From NCBI RefSeq assembly GCF_015234515.1, contig NZ_JADGMY010000028.1:412713-476712 (forward strand): a stretch of 64,000 bases of DNA, in the 5' to 3' direction. The notes below the pieces were generated by a model that worked only from the letters and a program-made list of their open reading frames with translations, did not search any database and was not told the origin of the DNA. The position numbers and the translations under genes were made by a program. Shown here piece after piece: positions 36,930 through 45,404 of this stretch (position 1 is its first letter; the number at the start of each line of letters is the position of its first letter). This DNA comes from Cellulomonas sp. (lineage in GTDB: Bacteria; Actinomycetota; Actinomycetes; Actinomycetales; Cellulomonadaceae).

Positions 36930-37693
36930 CGCAGCACCGCCGGCAGGTCCCGCGCGACGTCGTCCGCGAACGCGGAGAGCACGGCCGGCAGCGCGAGCAG
37001 CGCGAACCCGGCGAGCGTGAGGGTGAGGAGGATCTTCAGCGGGAAGCCGAGCGCGAACGCGTTGAGCGCCGGCGACACCCGGGTGAGCAGGCCGAGCCCG
37101 ACGTCGGCGAGGAAGAGGACGACGAGCAGGGGGCCGGCGATCTGCAGCGCGCCGACGAACATGTCCGTCAGCCCGTCCGTGACCGAGCGGCCGTACGACG
37201 CGGTGGAGAACATCACGCCGACCGGCAGCGCGTCGAAGGTGCGCACGAGCCCGGCCACGACCACCTGGTAGCCGTCGGAGGCGAAGAGCAGCGCGGTCGC
37301 GAGCATCTGGTAGAGCCGGCTGAACTGCGCGCTGTTCGTCATGCTCATCGGGTCGTAGGCCGCCGCGATCTGGAACCCGCCGAAGACGTCGACGAGCGAG
37401 CCGGCGGACTGCACGGCGGCGAGCACGAGGTAGACGAGGAAGCCGCTGGCCGCACCGACGAGCGCCTGGAGCACGAGGTCACCGACGAAGGTCGCGGTGC
37501 TGTCGGCCTCGACCTGCGGCAGGCGAGGCGTCACCGCCATCGCCAGCCCGGTGCCGAGCGCGACCTTCACCGTCCCCGGGATCGCGCGCTGCGCGAACGG
37601 CGGCGCCACGACGAGGAACGCGATGATCCGCACCGAGGCGAGCAGCGTGGTCTCGACCGTGGCGAGCGGCAGGGTGACGGCGGCGGGGTCCAT
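36926..37693 (-). CDS. fliR: Flagellar export gate protein FliR
   Basis: This 255-residue membrane protein has about six hydrophobic helices. Typical stretches are TLLASVRIIAFLVVAPPFAQ, GFQIAAAYDPMSMTNSAQFS and a C-terminal ALNAFALGFPLKILLTL, which fits FliR/SctT. It forms the FliPQR export channel with the two genes just upstream. It is 9 bp after fliQ. Confidence 0.94.
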   Translation of the reverse strand: MDPAAVTLPLATVETTLLASVRIIAFLVVAPPFAQRAIPGTVKVALGTGLAMAVTPRLPQVEADSTATFVGDLVLQALVGAASGFLVYLVLAAVQSAGSLVDVFGGFQIAAAYDPMSMTNSAQFSRLYQMLATALLFASDGYQVVVAGLVRTFDALPVGVMFSTASYGRSVTDGLTDMFVGALQIAGPLLVVLFLADVGLGLLTRVSPALNAFALGFPLKILLTLTLAGFALLALPAVLSAFADDVARDLPAVLR

Positions 37694-37702
37694 CGGCCCG
37701 GC

Positions 37703-37975
37703 TCACCCGGCCAGCAGCGCGGGGATGCGGGCGTACAGCTCGTGCGTGAAGGTGACGAGCTCGGTGATCATCCAGTGCCCGCACACCAGCAGCGCGCTCG
37801 CGGCAGCGAGCGCCTTGGGCACGAACGACAGCGTGATCTCCTGGATCTGCGTGACCGACTGCACGAGGGAGACGGTGAACCCCACGACGAGCGCGCTGAC
37901 GAGCACCGGGGCGGCGAGCTTGGCCGCCAGCACGAGCGAGTCGAGGGCGATGTCGAGGACGGCGTTGGTGTCCAC
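37703..37975 (-). CDS. fliQ: Flagellar export gate protein FliQ
   Basis: This 90-residue protein with two membrane helices shows the FliQ core PVLVSALVVGFTVSLVQSVT, QIQEITLSFVPK. Its GTG start overlaps the fliP stop by one base. Size and position in fliP-fliQ-fliR are canonical. Confidence 0.95.
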   Translation of the reverse strand: MDTNAVLDIALDSLVLAAKLAAPVLVSALVVGFTVSLVQSVTQIQEITLSFVPKALAAASALLVCGHWMITELVTFTHELYARIPALLAG

Positions 37976-38853
37976 TACCCGCCCCCGGTGTACGAGCCGA
38001 CGAGCGCGGTGACGACCAGACCCCAGCCGTCGACGAGCACGAACAGCAGCAGCTTGAACGGCAGGGAGACCATGGTCGGCGGGAGCATCATCATGCCCAT
38101 CGCCATGAGCGCGGCGGAGACGACGAGGTCGATGACGAGGAACGGCACGAAGATGACGAAGCCCATGATGAACGCGGCCCGCAGCTCCGAGAGCAGGAAC
38201 GCCGGTGCGAGCACGCTGAAGGACACGTCGGCGTGGGTCTGCGGGTCGGGCTGGTCGGCGGCCCGGGTGAGCAGCGCGAGGTCCTCCTGGCGGGTGTGGG
38301 AGAGCATGAACTCCCGCAGCGGCACCTGGCCGGCCTCGACGGCGTCCGTGAAGGTGAGCGACCCGTCGAGGTAGGGCTGCACGCCGAGGTCGTTCACCGC
38401 CCCGATGACCGGGGCCATGACGAACAGCGAGAGGAACAGCGCGATCCCGGCGAGCACCTGGTTGGGCGGCACCCCCTGCAGCCCGAGCGCGTTCCGGGTG
38501 AGGGAGAGCACGACGAGGATCTTCGTGAAGCTCGTCGTCAGCAGCAGGAGCGAGGGCGCGACCGACAGCAGCGTGATGCCGAGCAGCACGACGACCGAGC
38601 TGCTCGGGGTGCCGTTGATCCCGTTGATGCTCACGCTCACCTCGGCGCCGTCACCGGCGGGCGGGGTGGGTGGGGTCGGGCCGACGGTGGCGTGCGCGGG
38701 GGCGGCGAGGACGACCTGCAGCAGCACGACGAAGAGCAGCGCCAGGGCGAGAGCGAGCGCGACCCGGCGGGTGCCGGAGCCGACGGTGCCGGTGCGGGCG
38801 GCGCCGGTGAGGGCGGGCCGGGGCGCGGCGCCGAGCAGGCCGGCGTGGGTCAT
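37975..38853 (-). CDS. fliP: Flagellar export gate protein FliP
   Basis: This 292-residue protein has a cleavable-type N-terminal hydrophobic segment (ALALALALLFVVLLQVVLAAPAHA region), then the FliP motifs LLTTSFTKILVVLSLTRNAL, GVPPNQVLAGIALFLSLFVM and FVPFLVIDLVVSAALMAMGM. ATG 38853 overlaps the fliO stop (ATGA). The upstream in-frame extension in the track is not needed. Confidence 0.95.
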   Translation of the reverse strand: MTHAGLLGAAPRPALTGAARTGTVGSGTRRVALALALALLFVVLLQVVLAAPAHATVGPTPPTPPAGDGAEVSVSINGINGTPSSSVVVLLGITLLSVAPSLLLLTTSFTKILVVLSLTRNALGLQGVPPNQVLAGIALFLSLFVMAPVIGAVNDLGVQPYLDGSLTFTDAVEAGQVPLREFMLSHTRQEDLALLTRAADQPDPQTHADVSFSVLAPAFLLSELRAAFIMGFVIFVPFLVIDLVVSAALMAMGMMMLPPTMVSLPFKLLLFVLVDGWGLVVTALVGSYTGGG

Positions 38854-39284
38854 CGCCGCACCGTGCGGTCCTGCAGCACCCGCAGGGTCGCCCGCCACGT
38901 CGCCGGGGAGAGCACGGAGCCGGCGAGCGGCCCGGACGTGACACCGACCGGGCCGGGCGCGGCAGCGGCCGGTCCCGCCGGGTCGGCGGCGGACGCGTGC
39001 GCCGCCGCGGGCAGGGGCGCGGCCGCCTCGGCGACCGGGCGCAGCTCGGTGAGCATCGTCACCTGCTGCTCGCCGAACCCGACGAGCAGCCGCCGGCTGC
39101 CGACCGCGACGACGGCGACCCCGGCGGTCCGCGAGAGCTGCTGCCTGTCGACGACCCGCACGCTCGGCTCACGGTCGTCACGTGCGGGACGCGCGGCGCC
39201 GAAACGCCGCGCGAGGTACCACACGAGCCCGACGACGCATGCGAGCGAGAGCAGCACGCGGCCGACGAGCAGCAGCTCGTCCAT
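38850..39284 (-). CDS. fliO: Flagellar biosynthesis protein FliO
   Basis: This 144-residue protein has a single N-terminal membrane span (VGRVLLSLACVVGLVWYLARRF), then the small FliO domain with VRVVDRQQLSRTAGVAVVAV and RRLLVGFGEQQVTML. The Ala/Pro-rich tail is low complexity. FliO helps assemble the FliP ring. It is coupled to fliN by TGATG. Confidence 0.88.
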   Translation of the reverse strand: MDELLLVGRVLLSLACVVGLVWYLARRFGAARPARDDREPSVRVVDRQQLSRTAGVAVVAVGSRRLLVGFGEQQVTMLTELRPVAEAAAPLPAAAHASAADPAGPAAAAPGPVGVTSGPLAGSVLSPATWRATLRVLQDRTVRR

Positions 39285-39967
39285 CAGCCTGCGTCCGCCG
39301 GGCTGACGATCTCGGTGACGCGGATGGCGAAGTCCTCGTCGACGACGACGACCTCACCGCGGGCGACGACCCGGCCGTTGACGACGACGTCGGCGGGGCC
39401 GCCGGCGGCCCGGTCGAGCTCGAGCACGGTGCCGGGCGTGAGGTCGAGGACCTGGCGCAGCGGCAGACGGGTGCGCCCGAGCTCGGCGGTGAGGGTGAGC
39501 TCGACGTCGTACAGGGCGCGCAGCGCGGCGCCGCGCTGCTCCGCCACCGCCACCGCCGGGCGCGGGGCGGGTGCCGCGGCCGGGCGCACGGCGAGCCACG
39601 CCTGCGTGGCCCCGCCGCCGTCGAGGGCGAGCACCTGGGCGCCGGCGCCGGTGACGGCCGCGGCGGTCGTGAGGCGGGCGGGCTCGAGGACGCCTCCGCC
39701 GACGGCCTCGACGGCGGCCTGCAGCGCCGGGCGCAGCGCGTCCGTCGGCTCGAGGACGCCGCCGCCGGCCTCGGCGAGCGCCGCGGCGACGAGGGGGCCG
39801 ACCACGAGCGCGACCTCGGTGACCCGTTCGCCGACGACCCGGGCCGCGACGGCCGTGGCCCCCGGGTCCGGCGCGGCGGCGCCGGGTGCGGCGTACAGCG
39901 GGACGGCTGCGGGGACGAGCCGTGCGGCAGCGGCGGCTGCCGCGGCGACGTCGACTGTGGTGCTCAT
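39284..39967 (-). CDS. fliN: Flagellar motor switch protein FliN
   Basis: The C-terminal 80 residues are a SpoA/FliN domain: LYDVELTLTAELGRTRLPLR, VLDLTPGTVLELDRAAGGP, NGRVVARGEVVVVDEDFAIR. About 145 Ala/Val-rich residues precede it, so the protein (227 residues) is longer than enterobacterial FliN (about 137) and nearer in plan to FliY. No clear CheC-type phosphatase helix is visible in the extension. It forms the C-ring with FliM and FliG. Confidence 0.93.
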   Translation of the reverse strand: MSTTVDVAAAAAAAARLVPAAVPLYAAPGAAAPDPGATAVAARVVGERVTEVALVVGPLVAAALAEAGGGVLEPTDALRPALQAAVEAVGGGVLEPARLTTAAAVTGAGAQVLALDGGGATQAWLAVRPAAAPAPRPAVAVAEQRGAALRALYDVELTLTAELGRTRLPLRQVLDLTPGTVLELDRAAGGPADVVVNGRVVARGEVVVVDEDFAIRVTEIVSPADAG

Positions 39968-40896
39968 GGGTGGTTCTCCTCGACGCTCAGGACCTGGCAG
40001 GCGATGCGGGACCCGTGCGTGCCGGCGGCGGCGTGCGCGAGCACGACGTCGTCGACGACGACCTCGAGCGGGCGGCTCGCCGGGTGGGACAGCGGCAGCA
40101 CGTCGCCGACCTGGAGGTCGACGACGTCACGGGGGTGGCTGATGCGCGGGGTGAACCGCACGGCGACCTCGACGGGCACCTCGAGCACCGCGCGCTCGAG
40201 GGCGGCGTGCGCCTGCGCGAGGCTCTCGCGGGAGTCCGGCCCGGCGCCGTCCGGCGCCCGGTCGGTGCGCAGCGCGGCGAGCACGGGCTCGGCGGGGAGC
40301 ATGAGCGTGGCGACGTCGCTGCGGTCCTCACCGATGCGGATCGTGAAACGGGCGACGACCACGGCGTCGGTCGCCGCGACGGCCTGCACGAACTGCGGGT
40401 TGTACTGGATCGAGCGCACCGACAGCTCGAGCGCCATGATCGGGGCGAACGTGTACGACAGGTCCGCGAGCGCGTGGCCGAGCAGGTCGCGCACGACGGA
40501 CGTCTCGATCTCGGTGAGCTCGCGGCCCTCGCGGTCGTCGCCCAGGCCCGTGCCCCCGAAGAGGTAGTCGACCCACACGAGCGTCGTCGGCACCGGCACC
40601 TGGAGCAGCGCGGTGCCACGCCCCCGCTCCCCCGCGCACACGAACAGCCCGGTCGGGGTCGGCAGGCTCGCGACGTGGTCGTCGTAGGTCTGCAGCGTGA
40701 CGTCCTCGAAGGACACCTGGACGAGGGCGCGCAGCCGGGTCGTCAGCTGGGTGCCCCACAGCCGCGCGAACCGCTGCAGCGCCATCGACAGGTGCCGGGC
40801 GTGCTCGCGCGACAGCGTGAGCGGCCGTCGGAAGTCGTACGGCTCCGGTGCGGCGTTGCGCCGGCGGGCGGGCGCGGCGGGCGGGGACGGCGTCAC
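39964..40896 (-). CDS. fliM: Flagellar motor switch protein FliM
   Basis: This 310-residue C-ring protein begins with a Pro-rich tail and PEPYDFRRPLTLSREHARHL, then the middle domain (VWVDYLFGGTGLG) and C-terminal SpoA domain (HPRDVVDLQVGDVLPLSHPA). GTG 40896 is chosen because the predicted promoter's -10 ends only 8 bp upstream. The N-terminal CheY-P-binding motif seen in most FliM (LSQxEIDALL type) is not found before PYDFRRP in any in-frame extension. First gene of the fliMNOPQR-flhBA unit. Confidence 0.94.
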   Translation of the reverse strand: MTPSPPAAPARRRNAAPEPYDFRRPLTLSREHARHLSMALQRFARLWGTQLTTRLRALVQVSFEDVTLQTYDDHVASLPTPTGLFVCAGERGRGTALLQVPVPTTLVWVDYLFGGTGLGDDREGRELTEIETSVVRDLLGHALADLSYTFAPIMALELSVRSIQYNPQFVQAVAATDAVVVARFTIRIGEDRSDVATLMLPAEPVLAALRTDRAPDGAGPDSRESLAQAHAALERAVLEVPVEVAVRFTPRISHPRDVVDLQVGDVLPLSHPASRPLEVVVDDVVLAHAAAGTHGSRIACQVLSVEENHP

Positions 40897-40903
40897 GCAC
40901 CCC

Positions 40904-40930
40904 CCATCGGCCGGGAGCGTGCGGACGTGA
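40904..40930 (-). promoter_or_regulatory. Candidate FliA promoter of fliM
   Basis: On the minus strand TCAC (40927-40930), 15 bases, then GCCGATGG (40904-40911): identical in both boxes to the flgB site. The transcription start would fall within one or two bases of the fliM GTG, predicting a leaderless message. Confidence 0.6.
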
Positions 40931-40965
40931 GAAGAACTCCTGCGCCCGCCGGACCGCACGACGCC

Positions 40966-40989
40966 GGCGGCGCCCCGCGTGGCGCCGCC
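40966..40989 (-). terminator. Hairpin after fliL
   Basis: A perfect 9-bp stem (GGCGGCGCC / GGCGCCGCC) with a 6-nt loop lies just past the fliL stop. Together with the fliM promoter it splits this stretch into two transcription units. Confidence 0.6.
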
Positions 40990-40998
40990 CGGGTCACG

Positions 40999-41508
40999 TC
41001 ACTGCGTGACGTAGTTCGTCAGGTAGACGTCCATCACCTCGCCGTCGTACGTCTCCTGCAGCACCGTGACGAGCTCGGCCGTGAGCGCGTCACGCGCCAC
41101 CGGGTCCTGGACCTCGGCGATCGTCCGGCCGGAGAAGAGCGCGATGGCGGCGTCGAGCGCGGGAGCCGGGTCGGGCGCGCCGTGCGCGTCGGCCGTCAGC
41201 TGCAGCCCGAGCCCGAGGCGCAGGTAGTGGCCGTCGGCGAGGTTGACCGAGATCGCCTCGACGTGGGCGACCTCACCGGGCTCGGCGGTGGGCTCCGGGA
41301 CGGAGGCCCCCGCGCCGCGCCCGTAGAGGAACCACCCTGCGGCGACCGCGGCCGCCAGCAGGACGACGGCGACCGCGACGAGGAGCGCCGCCCGGCGGCG
41401 ACGGCGCGGGCGCGCGGGCTCCGGCTCGGTGGGTGCCGGCGGCGGCGGCGCGGTGGCGGCGCGGGCGCCGATCTTCTGGCGGGACACGACTCGCTGCTCG
41501 ACGGGCAC
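40999..41508 (-). CDS. fliL: Flagellar basal-body-associated protein FliL
   Basis: The 169-residue protein has a cytoplasmic Pro/Arg-rich N-terminus (PRRRRR), one membrane span (ALLVAVAVVLLAAAVAAGWF), and an extracytoplasmic domain with ISVNLADGHYLRLGLGLQL and a C-terminal VYLTNYVTQ, matching FliL. It stabilises stators around the rotor. It follows motB by 33 bp in flbD-motA-motB-fliL. Confidence 0.9.
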   Translation of the reverse strand: MPVEQRVVSRQKIGARAATAPPPPAPTEPEPARPRRRRRAALLVAVAVVLLAAAVAAGWFLYGRGAGASVPEPTAEPGEVAHVEAISVNLADGHYLRLGLGLQLTADAHGAPDPAPALDAAIALFSGRTIAEVQDPVARDALTAELVTVLQETYDGEVMDVYLTNYVTQ

Positions 41509-41541
41509 CTCACACCTCCGGGTGCGGTCGGTGGGTGACGG

Positions 41542-42432
41542 TCACGAGGTGACCACCACGGGGATGAGCTCGCGCACGCGCTCGGGCGCGTCGCTGAGGA
41601 CGACGAGGTCGACGCGGCGGTTCATCGCCAGGGACTCCTCGTCCATCCCCGGCGCGACCGGGCGCGCGTCGCCGTAGCCGACGGCCGAGATCCGGCCCGG
41701 GGGCAGCCCGTCGGACTCGACGAGGTGGCGCAGCACCCGCGTCGCACGGTCCGCCGAGAGCTCCCAGTTCGTCGCGTAGCGGCCGCCCACGGGCAGCACG
41801 TTCGCGTGCCCCTCGACGGCGAGCTGCTCGCTGAGGCCGACGAGCGTGGGGGCGGCCACGTCGAGCACCCGCTGCGCGGTGTCGGTGAGGGCCGCGCTCG
41901 CCGGGCCGAAGAAGACGTCGTCGGCGACGAGGCCGAGCACGAGCCCCCGGTCGTCGATGCGGAACTGCACGACGCCCTCGAGTCCCTGGGAGCGCAGCCC
42001 GCCGAGGATCGCCTCGCGCACCTGCTGGAGGTGCGTGACCTCCTCGCGGGCCGCGGCGACCAGCGCCGGGTCGACCGTCTCGGACGCTCGCGGCACGGCG
42101 CCCTGCGTGCCGAGGCCGTCGTCGGCGTCGACGAGCCCCGCGGTGCCCTCGAAGCGGCCGTCGTCAGGGCCCTTCGGGCCGCCGTCGAGGATGCCGGCGG
42201 TGCCGTCGAGCACGGACGCGGTGACGACGACCTGCCCGTCGCCGAAGCCCGCCGCGAGCGACTCGCGCAGCGCGATGTACTTCTCCTGGTCGACCTGGCT
42301 GATGGCGAACAGGACGATGAACAGCGCCATGAGCACGGTGATCATGTCCGAGTAGCTGACGAGCCAGCGCTCGTGGTTGACGTACTCGTCGGGCTCGACG
42401 TGCCGGCGCCGGCGCCGGCCGCGCGCGCTCAC
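41542..42432 (-). CDS. motB: Flagellar stator protein MotB
   Basis: This 296-residue protein has a basic N-tail, one membrane span with the proton-binding Asp in WLVSYSDMITVLMALFIVLF, a plug and linker, and a C-terminal OmpA-like peptidoglycan-binding domain (VEGHANVLPVGGRYATNWEL, SADRATRVLRHL, GYGDARPVAP, NRRVDLVVL). The Asp context fits a proton-type stator. GTG 42432 overlaps the motA stop. Confidence 0.95.
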   Translation of the reverse strand: MSARGRRRRRHVEPDEYVNHERWLVSYSDMITVLMALFIVLFAISQVDQEKYIALRESLAAGFGDGQVVVTASVLDGTAGILDGGPKGPDDGRFEGTAGLVDADDGLGTQGAVPRASETVDPALVAAAREEVTHLQQVREAILGGLRSQGLEGVVQFRIDDRGLVLGLVADDVFFGPASAALTDTAQRVLDVAAPTLVGLSEQLAVEGHANVLPVGGRYATNWELSADRATRVLRHLVESDGLPPGRISAVGYGDARPVAPGMDEESLAMNRRVDLVVLSDAPERVRELIPVVVTS

Positions 42433-43208
42433 GCCGCTTCCTTGCCGCTGTCGGGCTGCTTGCCGTCGCTGGGCACGAGGCTGCGCAGCCGCTCGCTCAC
42501 GAGGCGCGGGTTGGCTCCGGCCTGGACGGCGAGCAGGCCCTCGAGCGTCACCTCCATCTGCTGGCACTCGAGGTCGGAGATGCGCCGGATGCGCGCGCCG
42601 AGCGGCAGCCACACGACGTTCGCGGACGCGATGCCCCACAGGGTCGCGACGAAGGCCGAGGCGATGGAGTGGCCGAGCGTCGCGGGCTCCGAGAGGTTCT
42701 CGAGCACGTGGACGAGCGAGATGACGGTGCCGATGATGCCGATGGTCGGCGCGTAGCCACCCATGTCGATGAAGTAGCGCGCGCTCACGCGGTCGGCCGT
42801 GCGCTTCGTGGCGATGCGGTCCTCGAGGATCATCCGCAGGTCCTCGGGGTCCGTGCCGTCGATCGCGGCCTGCAGGCCCTCGCGCAGGAACGGGTCCTCG
42901 ATCTTGCGGGCCTCGTCCTCGAGCGAGAGCAGCCCCTCGCGGCGGGCGCGCTCGGCGAGCCGCACGACGGTGTCGACGTGCGCGCCCGGCCTCGGGGCAC
43001 GGGCCCGCAGCGCCCGCGGCACCGCGGCGTACGCGGCGGCGGCGTCCCGCAGGGTGTTGCCCGCGAGACCGACACCGATGGTGCCGAGCCACACGAGGAT
43101 GAGCGGCGCCGGCAGCACGATCGACATCGGGTCGGCGCCCTCGAGCGTCATCGCGACGAAGATCGCCCCGAAGGCGATGACGACGCCGATGATCCCTGCC
43201 GGGTCCAT
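42429..43208 (-). CDS. motA: Flagellar stator protein MotA
   Basis: This 259-residue protein has four membrane segments. Family motifs are GIIGVVIAFGAIFVAMTLEG at the start, the cytoplasmic loop LLSLEDEARKIEDPFLREGL and the channel region GGYAPTIGIIGTVISLVHVL. The start overlaps the flbD stop by one base. It forms the MotA5B2 stator with MotB. Confidence 0.96.
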   Translation of the reverse strand: MDPAGIIGVVIAFGAIFVAMTLEGADPMSIVLPAPLILVWLGTIGVGLAGNTLRDAAAAYAAVPRALRARAPRPGAHVDTVVRLAERARREGLLSLEDEARKIEDPFLREGLQAAIDGTDPEDLRMILEDRIATKRTADRVSARYFIDMGGYAPTIGIIGTVISLVHVLENLSEPATLGHSIASAFVATLWGIASANVVWLPLGARIRRISDLECQQMEVTLEGLLAVQAGANPRLVSERLRSLVPSDGKQPDSGKEAA

Positions 43209-43495
43209 CAGCGGTTCCTCGGGCGCAGCGGCACCGGAGGCGGTGTCGGCCCCTCGTCGGGCGTGTCGTCCGGGACGAGCTGGACGGGGCCCCGGCGCTC
43301 GATCTCCCGGGCGCGGGCCAGCAGGCCGGCCCGCTGCTCGTGGACGAGCGCGATGACCTCGTCGATGGACTCGCGGACGATGAGCTTGGTCCCGTCGACG
43401 AGGGTGAGGATCGTGTCGGGTGCACTGTCGACCCGCTGGATGAGGTCGGGGTTGACCCCGAACCTCCCACCGCTCAGGCGCGTCACGACGATCAC
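43208..43495 (-). CDS. flbD: FlbD-family protein
   Basis: This 95-residue protein begins with the FlbD core VIVVTRLSGGRFGVNPDLIQ, then VDSAPDTILTLVDGTKLIV and RESIDEVI. The C-terminal 30 residues are Pro-rich. In Gram-positives FlbD is a small flagellar-operon protein (SwrD-like in Bacillus, affecting motor power), not the Caulobacter activator of the same name. GTG 43495 is the only start giving the family N-terminus; its ribosome site is weak. Confidence 0.9.
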   Translation of the reverse strand: MIVVTRLSGGRFGVNPDLIQRVDSAPDTILTLVDGTKLIVRESIDEVIALVHEQRAGLLARAREIERRGPVQLVPDDTPDEGPTPPPVPLRPRNR

Positions 43496-43571
43496 TGCAT
43501 CATCCCGTCCCTGGTCACTGCTGTCGTGCGGCGCTCGGCCGCGTACACCCCGTCCGTGGGGTGCAGGTATC

Positions 43572-43598
43572 TCATCGGCAGCTCGCGGCCGGCGCTGA
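43572..43598 (-). promoter_or_regulatory. Candidate FliA promoter of flbD-motAB-fliL
   Basis: On the minus strand TCAG (43595-43598), 15 bases, then GCCGATGA (43572-43579), in the 122-bp gap between the peptidase gene and flbD. Leader of about 70 nt. Confidence 0.65.
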
Positions 43599-43617
43599 GA
43601 GGTCGCGGCGAGAGTGC

Positions 43618-44196
43618 TCAGGTCTGGAACGCCCAGTGCCACGGTTCGCGCGGGGTGTCCTCGGCGAACCCGTAGCGGGCGGCGTTGGCACGCATCCACG
43701 CCTGCGCCTGGTCGTCGAGGCGCAGGTCCGTCGCGAGGGCCCAGCCGTGGTCCGACGTGCCGGGCGCGGCCGCGAGCCCGCCCTGCGAGTACAGGCCCTT
43801 GCGCCGCACGAGGTCGGCCTGCGTCTCGTACGTGCGGTACGAGTCGGTGATGCCGATGGTGACGCCCTGGGCGCGCGCGTCGGCGACGAGCCGCGTGAGC
43901 GCCTCGGCGGCCGGCTGCCACAGCCGGTGCCCGGTGTCACCGACGGGCGACAGCGCGTCGGCGGGGATCCGGCCGTTCTCGTAGCGGGCGAGCCCCTGGG
44001 GCAGCGGGTCGCCGTTGACGCGGCGCACCGACGACGGCGAGGTGTCGACGGCGACCGCCGCCACCGCGCCGGCGAGCGCGTCGGCGAACGACGTCGACGT
44101 CCCGGCCGTGGCAGGGCGTGCCACCACGGCCGGGGTCGGCGCGACGAGCTGCTGGAGCTGCGCGACGCGTGCCACGATCGCTGAGATCTGCTCCAT
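43618..44196 (-). CDS. M15-family D-Ala-D-Ala carboxypeptidase (VanY-like) in the flagellar operon
   Basis: The C-terminal 120 residues form a VanY/M15 zinc peptidase domain: ITDSYRTYETQADLVRRKGL, the ligands His and Asp in GTSDHGWALATDLRLD, and the third ligand His in EPWHWAF. The N-terminal 70 residues (coiled MEQISAIVARVAQLQQLV, then Ala-rich) have no signal peptide, so the protein may leave by the flagellar export system. It follows flgE by 2 bp. It could open peptidoglycan for the rod or hook, a job done by FlgJ elsewhere; no flgJ is present. Confidence 0.85.
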   Translation of the reverse strand: MEQISAIVARVAQLQQLVAPTPAVVARPATAGTSTSFADALAGAVAAVAVDTSPSSVRRVNGDPLPQGLARYENGRIPADALSPVGDTGHRLWQPAAEALTRLVADARAQGVTIGITDSYRTYETQADLVRRKGLYSQGGLAAAPGTSDHGWALATDLRLDDQAQAWMRANAARYGFAEDTPREPWHWAFQT

Positions 44197-44198
44197 GC

Positions 44199-45377
44199 TC
44201 AGCGCTTGAGGTTGACCAGCTCGTTGAGCACCTCGTCGGACGTCGTGATGATGCGCGAGTTCGCCTGGAACCCGCGCTGGGCGACGATGAGGCTCGTGAA
44301 CTCGCTCGACAGGTCGACGTTCGACATCTCGAGCGCGCTGCCGGCGAGCGTCCCGCGACCACCGGTGCCCGCGGTACCGAGCTGCGCGCCGCCGGAGTTC
44401 ACGCTCGTGCGGTAGAGCGAGCCGCCGGCCTTCTCCAGCCCCGCGGGGTTGGTGAAGGAGCCGAGGGCGATGCGGCCGATGGTCTGCTTGAGCCCGTTGC
44501 TGAACGCGCCGGTGATGGTGCCGTCCGCGCCGAGCGAGAAGGACAGCAGGGTGCCGGCGGCCTGGCCGTCCTGTCCGCCGGACTGCACGGTGTCGAGGCC
44601 GGCGTACCCGGTGAGGGTGCCGAGCTCGAGGGTGATGCCGCCGACCGTCGGCTGGACGGGGCCGGTGATCTTCCCGTCGGCGCCGAAGACGACGGGCTCC
44701 GGTCCGAAGGTCCCGGTGCCGTCCGTGGCCGTCACGGTCCAGCCGGCCGCGTCCTTGGTGAACGTCGTCGTCAGGGTGCGCTCGTTGCCGATCTCGTCGT
44801 AGAGCTTCTCGGTGAGGGTGCGCGTCGTACCGACCGCGGCCGCGGCGTCGAGGTTGCCCTTGATGTCGGACGTCGTGGAGGGCACCGCGGCCATCGTCGT
44901 GCCGGCCGGGACCTGCAGGTCGGTGAGCGGCCCGGTGGTGTCGACGACGCCGTTCACGGCGGCCCACCCCTGCACGAGCGCGCCGTCACCGGGGAGCACC
45001 ATCTGGCCGGTGGCGTCGAAGTCGAAGGACCCGGCGCGGGTGTAGAACGTCTCGGCGCCCTTGCGGACGACGAAGAAACCGTCGCCCTGGATCATCATGT
45101 CGGTGCTGCGGCCGGTGGACTGCACCGCACCCTGCGTGAAGTTCGTCGTCACGCCCGCGACGCGCACGCCGAGGCCGACCTGCGCGGGGTTGGTGCCACC
45201 GACGCCGTCCTGCGCGCCGCCGGCGCCCAGGAGCATCTGGCTGAGGGTGTCCTGGAACTGCACCTGCGAGGACTTGAAGCCCGTGGTGTTGACGTTGGCG
45301 ATGTTGTTGCCGGTGACGTCGAGCATGGTCTGGTGGCTACGCAGACCGCTGATGCCGGAGAAGAGCGAGCGGAGCAT
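44199..45377 (-). CDS. flgE: Flagellar hook protein FlgE
   Basis: This 392-residue protein has the rod/hook N-terminus MLRSLFSGISGLRSHQTMLD with VTGNNIANVNTTGFKSS, the DGFFVVRKG segment and the C-terminal VDLSSEFTSLIVAQRGFQAN, SRIITTSDEVLNELVNLKR. It is the only long hook/rod-type axial protein in the operon. Export would be through the FlhAB-FliPQR gate. Confidence 0.95.
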   Translation of the reverse strand: MLRSLFSGISGLRSHQTMLDVTGNNIANVNTTGFKSSQVQFQDTLSQMLLGAGGAQDGVGGTNPAQVGLGVRVAGVTTNFTQGAVQSTGRSTDMMIQGDGFFVVRKGAETFYTRAGSFDFDATGQMVLPGDGALVQGWAAVNGVVDTTGPLTDLQVPAGTTMAAVPSTTSDIKGNLDAAAAVGTTRTLTEKLYDEIGNERTLTTTFTKDAAGWTVTATDGTGTFGPEPVVFGADGKITGPVQPTVGGITLELGTLTGYAGLDTVQSGGQDGQAAGTLLSFSLGADGTITGAFSNGLKQTIGRIALGSFTNPAGLEKAGGSLYRTSVNSGGAQLGTAGTGGRGTLAGSALEMSNVDLSSEFTSLIVAQRGFQANSRIITTSDEVLNELVNLKR

Positions 45378-45404
45378 GGTGGGGTTCCCTTCGGGTGGTC
45401 CGCG

